Origin: Phanerochaete sordida
Taxonomy: Eukaryota; Basidiomycota; Agaricomycetes; Polyporales; Phanerochaetaceae
DNA length: 64,000 nucleotides
Assembly: GCA_019973155.2 (NCBI GenBank)
Contig: BPQB01000001.1
Location: 434,001 to 498,000, forward strand
Reading direction: 5' to 3'
Of this stretch, positions 10,495 through 24,375 are shown piece by piece. Each line of letters opens with the position of its first letter. Positions within the stretch are counted from its first letter, which is position 1. Both the position numbers and the translations under genes were made by a program. Under the pieces are notes generated by a model. That model made no database searches, was not told the DNA's origin, and was given only the letters and a program-made list of their open reading frames with translations.

Positions 10495-13400
10495 TTATTG
10501 TGGTGCTGCCGTGGCACCGACGGTGGGTTGGAGGCTTGGTGCAATGGGGATAGGCGCGGACGGAGGAGGCATCGCCGGTGAAGGCGCAGCTAGCGCGGGG
10601 CCCGCAACAGTGACCGTTGCGGGTGCAGTGGTAACTGGGCCTGTGGTCACCCGTGATGCAGTGGATCCTCGGTTGGGCGCGGTTGACGTCTTGAAACCTA
10701 GCTGGCGCATCACAGCAAGCAAATCTGCCTTCGCCACCGGCTTCTGCAGATACGCCGCGAACAGGTTGTTCTGCTCCGTCGGCGGCTCCGAACCCCCGTA
10801 CGCGCTGACCGCGATGATCGGCGTGGTTTGGTTCTTGTTGTTCGTAGTTTTGATATACCGTGCGGCACCTTCGCCGTCGACTGCAACTTGGTTAGCCCGA
10901 GTACGTAAATACGAGTAGGTAGAGACGTACGGATTGGCATGTGCAGGTCCATCAGGATACAGTCGAACTCTGTAGGGCTCAGTCAGCGCGGGACGTCCGG
11001 CAACAGTAGCAAAGAGACACGTACTGATGTCGCCCATTGCAACACTGATAGCTTCAGAACCATCGGCGACGACGACGCAGCGACAGCCCAGCCGGATGAG
11101 GAGCGTCTCGATGATCTTGGCGGTGATCGGGTTGTCCTCCGCGAGCAGGCACGTCACCGCCCGGTCGTGCGGATCTGGGGCCCTCTTGAGGTCAATGGAC
11201 GCGACCGACGATGGGGGCGTGTGGATCTCCCACTTGGTACCGGCCTCTTGCGATGCGGGCGCTGACCACGCGTCCGACTGTGAGCCGTCCCCGCTCGTCG
11301 ATACTGACGCCGTCCGCAAACGGCTGGGCATCGAGTTCCGGCGGTGGATGTCGCCATCGAGGTGGTTCAGTCTGAACCGCTCTACGGCGCCCAAGTCGCT
11401 TGGCTTCCGTGCATGACTGCCCGCGCTGCCGGGTGTAGGCGGTCCGCGCGATGGCGAGGATGCGATGGACGATGTCGAGGTAGCGGGCGACGGTGGACTC
11501 GTCGTAGACGGCTTCGGCGGGTTCTCGACCGTGGTGATCACGCTCGCGGGCTTCTTTATCCGGTTCGATATGCTCTTACGGCGACTGTGCATCGGGGACG
11601 GCTCGGAGAGCGTATGGGTAAGGGGCTGCAGCTGGTCCGTGCGCAGTTTGCGGATGACGTCGTCGTTCGCCTGCTTGAGTACCGGCAGGTTCTTGAAGCT
11701 GAACGAGCCGAAGTCGTCGTCGCTGGGCGTCGATGTAGCGTCCCGGTTGGCGATTGGTACAGGTGCACTTTGCGCCAATGGAAGCGTGACCTCTGAACCG
11801 GTCTGCGGGCTGTCCGTGGTGATGGAAGTGACTTGAGCCTGTTCGTCCTCGTTGAAGAGCTGCAGAACTGCGCCACGAGGGTCGAAGTAATCAGTGGACT
11901 CTGGATCAGTGACTTGAGGGATGAACGCTGCCTCTGTGGTCGTGACGGCGTGCCAGTCGATCCCTGAGAAGAAAGGATGTGCCTTGACTTCTTCTGCCCC
12001 GTTGACTCCTAACCGTCGGGTTGGATCTAGTGTGAGAAGCCTCTGGACAAAGTCCTTAGCGTGGTCGGAAATCTCGATGTAGTCATCGTGCCACTCGACG
12101 TGCCCCGAGAGGATGTTCTCGAACACCCTCTCGGGAGTCTCATCATGGAAAGGAGGAATGCCGTACAAGAACTCGTACGTGATGACTCCCAGTGCCCACT
12201 GTGAAGTTCCGTAAGTCGATCACGTAACTGCAGCTCAATCCGTGCATCACTTACCCAGTCAACCGCGGCATCGTCACCGCGTAAACCCAGGATGGTCTCA
12301 GGTGCAAGGTAGTCCGGTGTTCCGACAACCTTCTGTTCGCCCGGGGGAGTGCCACCAGGAGTGAGCGTGGGATGCGACCTCAGGTCCGTGGTGAGCTCCG
12401 TCGCGAACGACTGCAGAGGACTGTCGTTAGCCTGCCGGCTTCCATTTCTTCGCGGGAAGAAGTTGTAGACCGACTCCGATCCGCTAGATTCGCTGACATC
12501 ATCTGTAAGTGGGAGATAAGGCGATGATCCTGGCCGTGGATTGGACTGGGCGCGCTGGCTGAAGTACGAACCGTGCAAGTCTGTCGCCAGCAATGGCGAT
12601 GACATGTACGAATCGATGGATGGTGGACGGGAGTTGTGCCGAGTACGAGTTCGCGGGCCACGCTCAAAGGAGAGCTGACCATCACGAGTCTGTCGACCCA
12701 AGAGACCGATCCGACTCAGTCCAAAGTCCGTCAACTTCAGGTGTCCGTGCTGGTCGATTAGAAGATTATCGGGCTTGAGATCACTGAAAACGTCAGGTAA
12801 GCATGTGAGCGCAATGGAAGCGTCATAGAGAACAACGTACCGATGTACGATACCTCGTTGATGGAGAGATTCCAAACCCAAGACGACTTCGGCTACGTAG
12901 TTCCTAGTCCACTCTTCTGGCAAATTTCCAAGAGTCTTGATTAGTGCGGCACAGTCGCCACCATTAAGGTATTCCATGACGAGATATAGGTTCTCCTTGC
13001 TCTGGAAGGTAAAGTACAGTTTTGCAACGAACGGGGACTCGGCTTGCTTCATGAGGATCATACGTTCGGCCTTGACGTTCGTGATCTGGTTCTTCGCGAT
13101 CATGTCAGCCTTCTTGAGGACCTTGATAGCAAAGTAGTCGCCAGTGACTTTCTTCTTAGCGAGGAAGACGGAGCCGAAGGCGCCCTTGCTGATAGGCTTG
13201 ATGATCTCGAAGTCCTTGATCGACGTCGGGGTGTTACGTGCTGCGGGCGTGGAGGACGATATTCGCGGTGAGAGGGGAACGTTAGAGACGGAGGCAGTCG
13301 GACTGATGATAGGTTGCGCGGTGGAGTGTCGTCGAGATTGCTTGCGGGCAGTCGCTTGCTGATCCTGAGGTGATACCATAGGGGACAAGGGAGGCGTAAT

Positions 13401-16400
13401 CAATAACTTAGGTTCCAAAGTCTGAGGGGAGCGACGGGGTCGGTTCGAAAAGAATGTAGACGCAGGTACAGGTATGGGTTGGCTGAGACCTGGCAGTGCA
13501 TGGCCTTCGTTCAGATCCATAGGGGGAGGCATGTCGTCCGGACATGTAGAAGCGATGATCGGTTGCGCCAGAGCAAGAGGAGAGGATATCGACGAAGGGG
13601 TGGAAGATCGCGTGTGATAGCTGCTTGATGGCCAGTGGTACTGAGGAACAGGCATGGGGACAGATGACACAGAACTAGCCACGCTGTCGGACCGCTCGAG
13701 AGGAAGCCCAGAGTAAGGTATCGGTGACATAGGAGCATGAGGTGTCGGATCTGAAGACTGATTCTGCGTACCGAAGGCATACTCAGAGGTAGTACTCGAG
13801 TGGTCGTCGTCGGCCTCGGGGAGAGAAGAAAGCTGATGGTGAACCTCGAGATCCTGGTCTTCTGCCTCGCCCTCCTCCCCGGACGAACTGCTCAGCTCTT
13901 CCTCCTCCTGTTCCTGGTTCGCAAGCGTCTGCTCGACCTTCTCCCACCACTCTTGTCGAATCTTCTCAGAGTAGCGGATGGTGTTCTGCATGCGCACGAC
14001 ACTGTCGACTTTCTGACGCATGAGTCGCTCGGTGTCGTCGATAAGCTGAGTCAAGGCCTGGTCCTCGATGGTCGGCTTACTCCACCGGCGAACCTGAGAG
14101 ATCTTCCGCTCCGAACCAGGGGACAAAAGGCGCTGACGTTCGATAGGCTCCTGAGCCTCCTCATCGCGAAGCGAGGGCACCTTGACCTCAGATGCAACCT
14201 GTAGAATGTCCTCAAGCTGCTCCAAGATCTGACGCTGCACCTTCTTGACGCTGATACGCCTCATCTTCAGCGGAGCGCGAAGAAGAGATAGAGGGGAACT
14301 GGAACCAGGACTCGATGACGGCGAGAAGATGGGCATGCCGCGGTACTCCGGGACGGTCATGGGCGATGACCGGTCCATAGCCACCTGGAGCTCGCGAATG
14401 GTATTCCGTAGTTCAGAGATGCTTTCGTTGCACTCGCCGATCTCGGCCTCCAGCCGGTGCTCTTCACTGCAGGTCTCATTGTGCTTCTCGAAGTACCACT
14501 GCGGGATGTTGCACTCGCATATTCGACAGAGGATGAGGGCTGTGCTGATGGGTCGCGCGAAGGGGAATGGGGTGACGGGTTCGTTGGGAGCGCGGTCGCT
14601 AAAGCCAACCTGCGCAGGCGGTTCCGGCGTCGAGGGCTCGTCGCCAATCTCTCCGTGCTCCAAAAGAATGGACGGAGGTGTCTGAAGGTACTCGGGCGGA
14701 GATATGGGTCTGACAACCCACATAGTATGCGTCGGCTGACCTTCCTCGCGGTCGATCATGAGCATACCTTTGCCCTCCATGAGTTGGTAGAGGGCAGGAA
14801 CGGAGACATCACGGTTGCCGTCTTGTTCGAGCCGGATCCTGAAGCGCACCTCGACTGTATGCGAGTCATCCTCGAGTAGCCGCCTCGTTGCATCCCGGAA
14901 AACGTGCCAATCGGACGCAGCAAGGAGCTTGGATATTCGTGTCTGCACAAGCTCCTCCGGCTCCCCACTAAACGGAGAAGTTAGCATGTAATGCACGATG
15001 CCGGACCTTGCGACACGCACCCGATGACGTTGCGCCAGGCATAGTTCATCCATATCAAGTGATCCCCATCCAGAGCAAGCTCGATAACAATGTTCTGGTG
15101 CTGTGCGGTCTCCGCCTGCAGCCGAAGGCGTTCCGTCGCAAGCACTCGAGCGGACTCGCTGTTGTCGAACTTGTTGCCGGAGTGGTCTGGGTCCTTCTGC
15201 TCCTTGGAGGGAGTGAGCATGAGAGTCTTGGTAGCATCTTCGCGTGAACGCCGACCCCCGCTGCTGGTACGGGACATACGCAGCCGCGCCTCCTCTTCAG
15301 ATCCAACCCGAAGAACGCTCCCGCTGTCCGAGATCTCCTGCTTCATGGATGGGGTGGTAGGCACGGCAGCTGCGGTCGTACCTTCGTCCGGCGGTTTGGT
15401 GACGAACAGCAGCGGCTCTTCCTGTTCGTCGTCGTTGTCGTCGAAGTTCCAGAACTGCTTCTCGGCCTCCCACCACTCGACCACACGACTGAGACTTGCA
15501 ATCGCCAGAAGCACTTGCACATACCAGTTCCGGCCGTGCCAATCGGGGTGCTCATCCCAGACCTTGCCTATGTTCTGAACGCGAGTGACAAGCCGTCCAC
15601 AACTCTTGGGGTCTGCAGTGAGCTGACTGATAGACATGTCCATGACGTCCGTCGCAACGCTAATGAGATCGTATAGGGTAGTCATGATGGGGTCGCCAGG
15701 CTCGTCCACAAGGATGCGTGAGGACCGTCGATCTTTGCTTTCAAATCCTGACCGAGGCAGCGGTGACCGCGAGCGCGAGGTGGACCGAGAGCTTCCACCT
15801 GACCGAGATGGTCTGACGGGAATGTGGATGGTTCTGGATAATCTGCGAGACGCGAGGCTCTGGCCCGACCATTGTCCACTGGAAGAAGTCGTGTTGTCGC
15901 GCTTACGGGGGATCACAGCAACTTCCGGTGGAGGAGTTGCACTCGTCGCAGGACTGGCCGAGCCCACCGAAGAGGCGAGGTTCGTGGTCGACTTGTTCTC
16001 GCGAGGAAGAGTTGGATGTCGGCGCAGTGAAGCCGGGCTGTAGGATGCAGGGCTGTAGACAGACGAGATCGAAGCTAGCGACGTGCAATTCGGTGTCGAA
16101 TGTGAGGTCAGTACATAGGGTCAAGCAATGATCAGGTGAAATTATGCACGCACGCTGTCGGCCGCGGCTCGTGCTTCCTTCAGGTTCAGCTTCATATCCG
16201 CCGTCCGAGCTGACTTCGTCGAACTGCAAGGCCGAACGCAATGCAGCAGGTTGGAGAACGAATGGCTCTCGCAATGGCTCGATGTCTCCCGCACGAGACT
16301 CACGCTCCCTGTTAGTCTCGCGCTGCTCCCGCTCGAAGTCTTGCTCGTGATCGTTGTCTCGCAGGCGCTCCTCAAAGAATGCGGTGATAGAGTTGGTTAC

Positions 16401-16613
16401 ACGCTGGAGCTCCTTGTCGCACTCCTGCTTGGCAGCCTTCAGGCGTCGGTAGACATGGCGCCTGACGAAGGGCATAGACACAGTGTTGGCACCGGATGCA
16501 TGGGAGCTGCTGGTCGACGCCTGGGACTGAAGCGGGATAGCTGGGAGGACGGTCTCTGGGGAGAAGACGAGAGGACTGGGCGGCTGGCGACGAGGGTGAC
16601 TCGAGTCAGTCAT
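10495..16613 (-). CDS. RIM15: Rim15-type AGC kinase with PAS, zinc-binding and receiver domains
   Basis: In yeasts this PAS-linked kinase drives quiescence entry and activates endosulfines that inhibit PP2A-B55; Sch9, PKA and Pho85 control it. Order from the N-terminus: a disordered leader, a PAS-like region (about 15050-14700), a C2HC zinc-binding motif ([20 protein letters not shown], about 14525-14465), and the kinase (about 13220-11900) with [22 protein letters not shown] split by an intron, DFGLSR and [10 protein letters not shown] long insert between DFG and APE is typical of the family. A C-terminal receiver domain (about 11170-10690) has the acidic pair in LLAEDNP, the phosphoacceptor in [10 protein letters not shown] across two introns, and the lysine in YLQKPV. 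All catalytic and receiver residues are present. The start ATG at 16613 gives [13 protein letters not shown]; the frame stays open upstream, so an earlier start is possible. Confidence 0.93.
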
Positions 16614-17601
16614 GTAGTTCCCCGTAGCACTGCCAGAATTGTAGTGATGGCTTTGGCTACAAGTCGCGGGGGAGGTTGGTGTTGAGATAGACTTGCGCTG
16701 GTGGAGGGGGAGGAGGAAGGACTGTGTTGAGGTGGCAAGTTCAGAATAACATGAGGATTGATTGATGGGCAGTATCAGCGAATACGCGCAGAGGCGAAGT
16801 GGCGGTCGACGAGGGCGGGAGGATGGAGAGTGACCTCGAGCGAGTCTGTGGCCGAATTTCTCGCACTAGAGACTATTCGCTTTTAGCGCGTAAAGTGGTC
16901 GAATTTGCACAGGAAGTGGCCCAATAAGGCTCGAATTCGTATCTTCCATTCAAGACCACCGCCAAAACCCTCTGAGGTCCCTCCCACGGGGTCCCTCCGC
17001 CCATCGAGATTCCTCTGACCCCTGTTACCAGCACCCGCTGACCTTGCCTCCTGTTCTCGTGATAGAGAGCAGTTCAGACGACTGCTGTTGTGCTCCCTCC
17101 GACACGCCAATGCCCCGCCGCGCCACCGCTGGGCCTGCGCTTTCGTTATCTTTGCCCTCGTCGTGGCAGACGACAGAGACCGCTCGTCGGATTTGTAGCC
17201 GAAGATCCCACTACGTAGGGGTGCCAGGCCCTGGGGTCCTGTCACCACGTGTCCGGATCCTCCTGGTTCTTAGGCGCCTGCTGATCGCCGTGGGCATACC
17301 CGCTTTTGGTCCGGTTTTGCGCTTGAGTTGATTGCTTGGCGGCTCCCGCACCCGACCCCTTCGACCGCGCACCCGTCGGGCACAACCCTCCCGCTCACCG
17401 CTCGCGAAAGTTTAACTCGAGGCAAGCATAATTCTGCTACGCTCTCACGAGCTAAACTTGCTGACCCGCGCACCCACACAGACCTCCCCGAACGGCCGGG
17501 TCACCTGAGGCACTTAGCGTGCCAGGTCTTCCACACTTTGGAGTTTCCCTTGATTCAAGCACGACGAACCCCTCTGCTCTCTCCACCACACGCAGAGCCT
17601 C
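16614..17601. other. Divergent promoter region, RIM15 (-) and bS18m gene (+)
   Basis: No gene seen. About 1 kb separates two divergent starts, so both promoters lie here. A 121-codon minus-strand frame at 16883-17248 has no recognisable content and is probably chance. Confidence 0.5.
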
Positions 17602-18275
17602 ATGCTCGCTCAATGCAGCTTCTTCCGCGCTGCGGCGCGCCACGCTCCACGCGTACAGTCGACACCCGCCGCGACCGTTGGAGTCGGTAGCTCGCGGCTA
17701 TTCTCTTCCTCGGGTGCCATCCGCAACGAGAAGGACGCGCATCTGAACCTCTTCAGCGCGCTCTCGAATGCCCAAACGGTCACCGACCAACGTGCGACAG
17801 CGGCAGCGATACAGCCTACATGTCCGTGCTTCGCCTATGTATCGTGTCCAACACGCTGACCATCTCACAGACAATGTACAACTCAAGCCGCTACACCCCA
17901 CAGTGAGTACTGGCAGCCTTCTTCCTGTAGCTTCGACTGACCGCCTCTCAGTTCGTCTTCCCGAAGGACTTCAGCATGCAATCACGGATACCCCGCGACA
18001 GGATCTCCAAGAAGCCTGCAGCGCTCGGCCCGCGACGCGCGGAAGCGCAGCGGAGCGACGTCTTTTACCAGCAGCAGATAGACCCGCTCGACGAGGCCAT
18101 GAACTCCTTCCTAATGTCCGCCTTCGTCACGGAGATGGGCAAGATCAAAAGCCGCGCGGAGACTGCGCTTACTTGGAGGAGCCAACGGCGCGTAGGCAAG
18201 GCAATCCGCCGCGCGCGCAACATGGGTATTATCCCGCTACTTTCGCGTCGCGCACTCAAGGACGGCCGGGAATAA
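17602..18275 (+). CDS. RSM18: Mitochondrial small ribosomal subunit protein bS18m
   Basis: This is a component of the mitochondrial 37S/small ribosomal subunit. The first exon encodes an Arg/Ser/Ala-rich leader with no acidic residues at first (MLAQCSFFRAAARHAPRVQS), a mitochondrial targeting signal. The last exon carries the S18 core: DVFYQQQIDPLDEAMN then TALTWRSQRRVGKAIRRARN and MGIIPLLSRR. The second intron (about 17903-17951) is clean and leads into FVFPKDFSMQSR. The donor of the first intron is ambiguous: GTGCGA at about 17802 gives a workable frame and a short middle exon. It is divergent from RIM15. Confidence 0.88.
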
Positions 18276-19005
18276 TCGTAGAGTCGTAGATGAAGTCGCA
18301 GATGTGGAACCTTGCGCCGCCGCCGCACCTCGCCACAAGCGTCGTGTTTCACCTTCAGCGCATGGGAGATATAGACTGCATGCCCGAAGACTTCTTCCAT
18401 ATCGCTCGGATCGTATGGACAATCCTCGCTTCACACCATGCACCAGGCTGTGCCTCGTCGTCGAGAAATGAAAGCTTCACATTACTGCAGCTCCGCGAGC
18501 GAAGCCCTAGTCCACGCTATCGACCTGGACCGGCTCTTCGGGTCATTCAGTCTCTTTGCCTTTGTAATCCCATCGCTACTCGTTATCTCAGGGTTCGGGA
18601 AGCTGTGGCCTTTGCAGGCTAACACCGACAGGGTTGTGAAACGTCTCAGACATGCTGCACGCCACTGAGAGCTCGCTACTCTAGCGGGATGGTCACCTGC
18701 CTTGCCGCCAACACCGTGCGTATCAGAAGACGAAAATTGACAGGCAAGCGGCACGCTTTCGCGTGAGCTTCAAGGGAAATTTGACGGCCGACTCGTCTCG
18801 CGAAGCTTTTGGTCCGTGAATCTATGCAGTCTGAGAGTCAAATACTAGAATACAGTGGGGGACACCGACACCGTCATCACTGGCTAGACCGCCAACGCCC
18901 GTCTGAGAGCGTTCTGGAGCATGCCGCCATCTGTCGAAGCATCGCGCACCCCGGCGCAGCGCATTCAAACCCGGCGCGAGCTTCGCGCGCACGGCAGATG
19001 CGACA
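18276..19005. other. Convergent 3' region between bS18m gene and RPN11
   Basis: No gene seen. The flanking genes converge here, so the stretch should hold two 3' untranslated regions. Short frames on both strands show no family features. Confidence 0.5.
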
Positions 19006-20202
<1,197 letters not shown>

Positions 20203-20409
20203 GGCGTCGTAAAAACGAAGAGAATTAGGAGGGATAAATGGAGATGGGGATACGGTGTACGAAGGTGTACGCGTCGCTGACGCGTTTGCGGGCAACAAGT
20301 ACACTCACGTGGCAACCACGCGAGATACGCGCCCGAGCTCAGGTACCGCCCCAGGCGTCTAGCCGAACCACACAACTCCCGCTTTGTAGTTGCTTTACAA
20401 CATCTCGCG
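20203..20409. promoter_or_regulatory. Compact bidirectional promoter, RPN11 / coiled-coil gene
   Basis: Only 207 bp separate two divergent ATGs, so both transcripts must start within this stretch or inside each other's first exon. I see no TATA box and no clear proteasome-type control element that I would defend. The bidirectional role is inferred from gene arrangement. Confidence 0.55.
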
Positions 20410-22587
20410 ATGAGCGAGCTACTCAACGCTCTTAACCCCCGCATTGCCAACGGTCGGGCCAGAAGGGGGCAGCCACAGCGCACAGACTCTTCTCCACTAC
20501 AGGCCCAGGAATATGCGATACAACAGCAGCCGTATCAGGCATCCCCACAGCCCTCACCGCGGCCTCCTCCCCAGCTGCCCAGGAATAATGCGTCGTATAG
20601 CAGCGAGCTAGAGCTTGCAATGGTAGCCCCTGGTGCACCCACCCGGTACGTGCTTTACTCATATGTTGCAGGATATGTTTGACGGGGAACAGTCTACCTC
20701 CGCCACCTATACCACCAACTGAGGTCATACCCCAGTCACCTTTGCAGTCGCCTACACAGCTTGTCAACGCGGTACAAGACATCATGTCGAGGGTACTCAC
20801 TGCCAATAGTGAACGCGAAATGCACCGTAGACTCGTCTGGGAGCAGGAACAAGAGGCGAAGTACGCTCAACGCCAGGCGGATCTCGAGAGGCAGCTTACA
20901 GCGATGCAGCATGAGATGTCGATGATGAAGTCTATCTTCCAAAGCATGACCCAGCCACTTTCGCCTTCCTTCCCCAATGCACTCGAGCGGATTACAACCC
21001 CGTTGCCGGGGTCAAGTGACCGCAGGGACGAGATGCCCCCGCCACCCGCGGACACCCATGCGATGCTCCGCTCGCCCTTGACGCCTATCAGCCAAGCTGC
21101 GTATTTCTCGCCTCCCCCTCCTGCCTTCGTCCAGGGATCGTCCTCTCGGCCGATGGCAGAACCCTTCAGTCCCCCTCGCTCTACTTCTCACCTCTCCCCT
21201 CAATTCCTGCCGACCCCGGGTACACCGGCCACGTCGCACGCGACACCGTCGTCACAGCCCTCACCCTCGAATTCGAGCATGCGCCCGCCCTCGGTCGTGT
21301 CCCCGCGTCTCGCCCAGAGGGTGGCACAGCAATCACTTGACCAGGCGACCACACTACCGTCGCCGATCCAGACTCCTGTCGTGACTCCCGCCCACCCACC
21401 AACGCCGACTGGGCGGCGTAAGCGACGAACGCCCGCGCTGTCGCTAGGTCCACAGGCTGACAGCGACGGCGACGCCTCGGATGCGGAGTCGGACACCGAA
21501 CAGCACGCTAAGCGGCGCAAAAACGGGCACGACATGCGCCGGTTGACCATTCATGTGAGTCTAGCGCAAACGTTTGTCGGGTGTGTCACCGCTCATCGGG
21601 TACGCAGGCTGCGTTGAAAGCCCATCTGTTCAATTGGATGGCTACCAATCAAAAGGACCCTTTGCCAGACGCCCATTTAGAGGGCGCCCCGTGGGAACCA
21701 GACCGGCCTGTACGTTTGGTCTGGGGGCGAACTGCGAGGCAGTCGGCGCATAATGGCGCGGTGCGGAAACGCATCATTGAGGACCTTGTCGCCCGAGGTC
21801 CCACTCTCTATCCAGACGTCCCACCCGATGATTTTAATACAAAGAGGCTCGAAGAGGTCTTCAAACAGACTCTCAAGACTTTGAACGCAAAGTGGCGGAG
21901 CCAAAACGACCCAAGTCTCGCGGTGTACCAGCAGGCTAAGGAAAGTGAAAAGGCGCGGAAGTCTCGGCGGCGCGAACGCAAGAAAGCGGCAAGTGCACTT
22001 CCCTGACTCACCGCGCGTCCCACCCTGACCTCCGTCGCCGCGGACAGAAACTGAAGCGCCGCGCCGAGCGGCGCAAGCAGCTCGACGCGTTCGAGCACGG
22101 GGCGTTCGACCCCGCGCTCGCGCTCGAGTGCATGTCGTCCGAGGAGTCAGGCGACGAGGGTGGTGGCGCGCTCGGCGGCGACGGTCCGCCGCTGCGCATC
22201 TACCAACTCGCGTGGCGCAGCGCGCGCCTCGTGCATTTCTACGCGATCCTCGACGAGGACGCACCCGAGGAGCCCGTCGAAGTTAATGGTGTCCTCATCC
22301 CGAAGCCGCGCCGCGCGCCGGTGCGCAGGGACCGCACCGCGGCACCGCCCAAGGAGCCGTTCGCGCTCCCGCCGAAGGGCGTCGCGCGCTGGATGGTGAA
22401 CGGGCGCTGGGCCGCCAGTCTCCGCGGCACGCAATCCGAGGCTGGCCTCGCGGGGTGCATCGTTGACCTGCCCGACTGTGATTTGAGCGTGTTGCACGTG
22501 CTCGGCGAGGAACTCGATGGGGAGCTCGAGACCCACCCATCATATGTACCCTTTACCTTTGCGCATACATTCGCACCCCCAGCCTAG
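20410..22587 (+). CDS. Coiled-coil, Pro/Ser-rich protein of unknown function
   Basis: At least four exons; introns at about 20647-20676, 21555-21608 and 21993-22049 keep one frame. The start ATG at 20410 opens [21 protein letters not shown] Gln/Glu-rich helix (about 20770-20945, including [20 protein letters not shown]) is a likely coiled coil. A Pro/Ser/Thr-rich linker follows, with a basic patch (RRKRRTP) and an acidic-then-basic nuclear-type patch (HAKRRKNG). The C-terminal part has [18 protein letters not shown], a second basic stretch ([23 protein letters not shown]) and a compact end ending AHTFAPPA. The basic clusters suggest nuclear location or nucleic-acid binding. I do not recognise the family; it looks like an agaricomycete-conserved protein rather than a transposon product. 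Confidence 0.78.
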
Positions 22588-22986
22588 GTCTGTACACGGA
22601 TCGTGGACTGTTGTAACCAGCAATCCCGCACATATCTAATATCTATATGACTAGTCAGGCCGCGCATGTATAGACGCGAATATGGCTAAACACCTTACCT
22701 TCGCGCCGCTTGTCGCTGAGGCCTGAGGGTTCGACTGTCGGTACTTGCGGTGCCTTGTGCTTGCGGTACGTACCAGTGGTCTAGACCTGTCATATATAAG
22801 AAATACTGAGCAGAAACGAGGTAAATCGGGCGTTAGACCGCAACGTGTCAATATTGGAATCAATAGTAACCTACTCACGAATTACACTCGATGTGGTGTC
22901 GGTATCGTTAGGACTGGATTTGTGCAGGACCCCGTACACCGCACACCGTGGCTGAAGTGGTCTGGTTCAGAGATGACCATTGGTAG
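22588..22986. other. Intergenic region downstream of the coiled-coil gene
   Basis: No gene supported. It holds the 3' region of the coiled-coil gene and possibly earlier exons of the putative orphan gene that follows, which I could not place. Confidence 0.4.
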
Positions 22987-23506
22987 TTTTGCGCAAAGCT
23001 TGCCTTCAAGAAGAGTGTACCAACGATGACTTTGCACTGGCCGCGATATCTTCGTCGCTGTAAAAATTTCGCATCTTCGAGCGCTCCAGTCAAGTTGGTG
23101 CTTCTCGTACCCATGAAGCCTGATGCTGACATTCTGTAGATATTGGTAAGCTCAATAACGAGAGCCAGGAAGCGCGGCGTCTTCTCGCCAAGGGCCAGAC
23201 TCAGAGGTTTGCGTTGTGGTTGGCCCTGGCTGACAAGATGCAAGACATTCGACGTAAGGACGAGCTTCGCAGTGATTTCGGACCCAACACCGAGACGTTA
23301 CTTAGCGAAGAAGCTGAGATTCCGTATAAAATTTTGGCAACGAGGTTGAGTTACCGTCTTTACGGGAGAGTATGTATAGAGCACAGCGGGCCAGTTCCTC
23401 CCCTCTCAATGTAGGTAATGTGCCATTTAGTAGTGACTCGCATACAATGCTCATGATATAGGTGTTTAGAGTTCTACTTACTTACTATGTTCAATGCTCC
23501 CCATGA
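22987..23506 (+). CDS. Putative spliced orphan gene or gene fragment
   Basis: Three segments join in one frame: 22987-23016, 23140-23369 and 23462-23506. The middle acceptor is preceded by a perfect branch site (GCTGAC, about 13 nt from the TAG), and the 23370 donor is GTATGT, the strongest fungal donor. The middle exon reads like real protein: LLAKGQTQRFALWLALADKM, then DIRRKDELRSDFGPN, then LATRLSYRLYGR, amphipathic and charged. The last exon adds VFRVLLTYYVQCSP and a stop. No start codon is placed, so upstream exons are missing or the gene is broken. Codon use is less GC3-biased than in the neighbours. I recognise no family. Confidence 0.35.
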
Positions 23507-24375
23507 CCTGTGTCCGATGCAGTACGGCTGTGCTGTGCCTGCTTCCGTGAGAGATAGGACAAGCGGGCTACGCCCGGCAGTCTTCCGGGGCCTCTTGCCT
23601 CTCTACAAGCGGATCCGAAGCGTGAGTGCCGTTGATCCTGCTTATCTGATAACGACCACTCAGTTCCCGTGTATTTGAGTGCATCAGGGCCTTTAGAGCG
23701 CACCGTGTCGCCTCGCGTCCCTAAACGCACTCTAGGTCCCATCGGACACGTCTTATGCGACCTCGGCCGCCCCACAGAATCAGGTCCAGAGGCCGACGGC
23801 TGCAGGATGCTATGCCCCAGCGTGTAGAATTACGGAGGGCTGACGTGTCCCGGACGTGTGCGTCGTACGACGGGCGCACTCCGCGAGAACAGCGCAAGGA
23901 AATCCCGGGAATAGCGTGGAGCTCGTTGCAACTTTGTTTGTGTTGCAGCGGCCGATTGTGACGGCGGCTCAAAGCGCGCCTGTGCGGCTCGGGGTTTCAC
24001 CTCGGCGACAGCGTTGTCCTGCGCTGTCGATAATGCAGCTGCTCGTCGCCTCTCGTGCTGCAGATGGCGTAGTGGTCGCGCGAGAGGTCGAGTCAACAAT
24101 TGGCACCAACGCTATTCGCTGGCAAGGCGAGGATGGCGACTGACTGAGCGTGATTAGTCAGCGCCGTGTGACGAGATTTTGGTGAGACGTGACATGCGTG
24201 ACAAAGTGGAACCGAAGGGGTAGCGGGAGCGGCCACGGTTAATTTCAGGCTCACTCAGCTTTGCACGATCTCCCCACCACCCCAGCCCTCCCATAAAACC
24301 ATCGCGACCTCCGTCACCCTCCTTCAGGCGTGCACACGCTTCACAGACTCCGCTCTTTCACCACACACCACCACC
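23507..24375. other. Intergenic region upstream of DRE2
   Basis: No gene seen. The DRE2 promoter lies here; a weak TATA-like CATAAAAC sits at about 24292-24299, some 80 nt before the DRE2 ATG, within a C-rich, pyrimidine-rich leader typical of fungal promoters. Confidence 0.45.
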
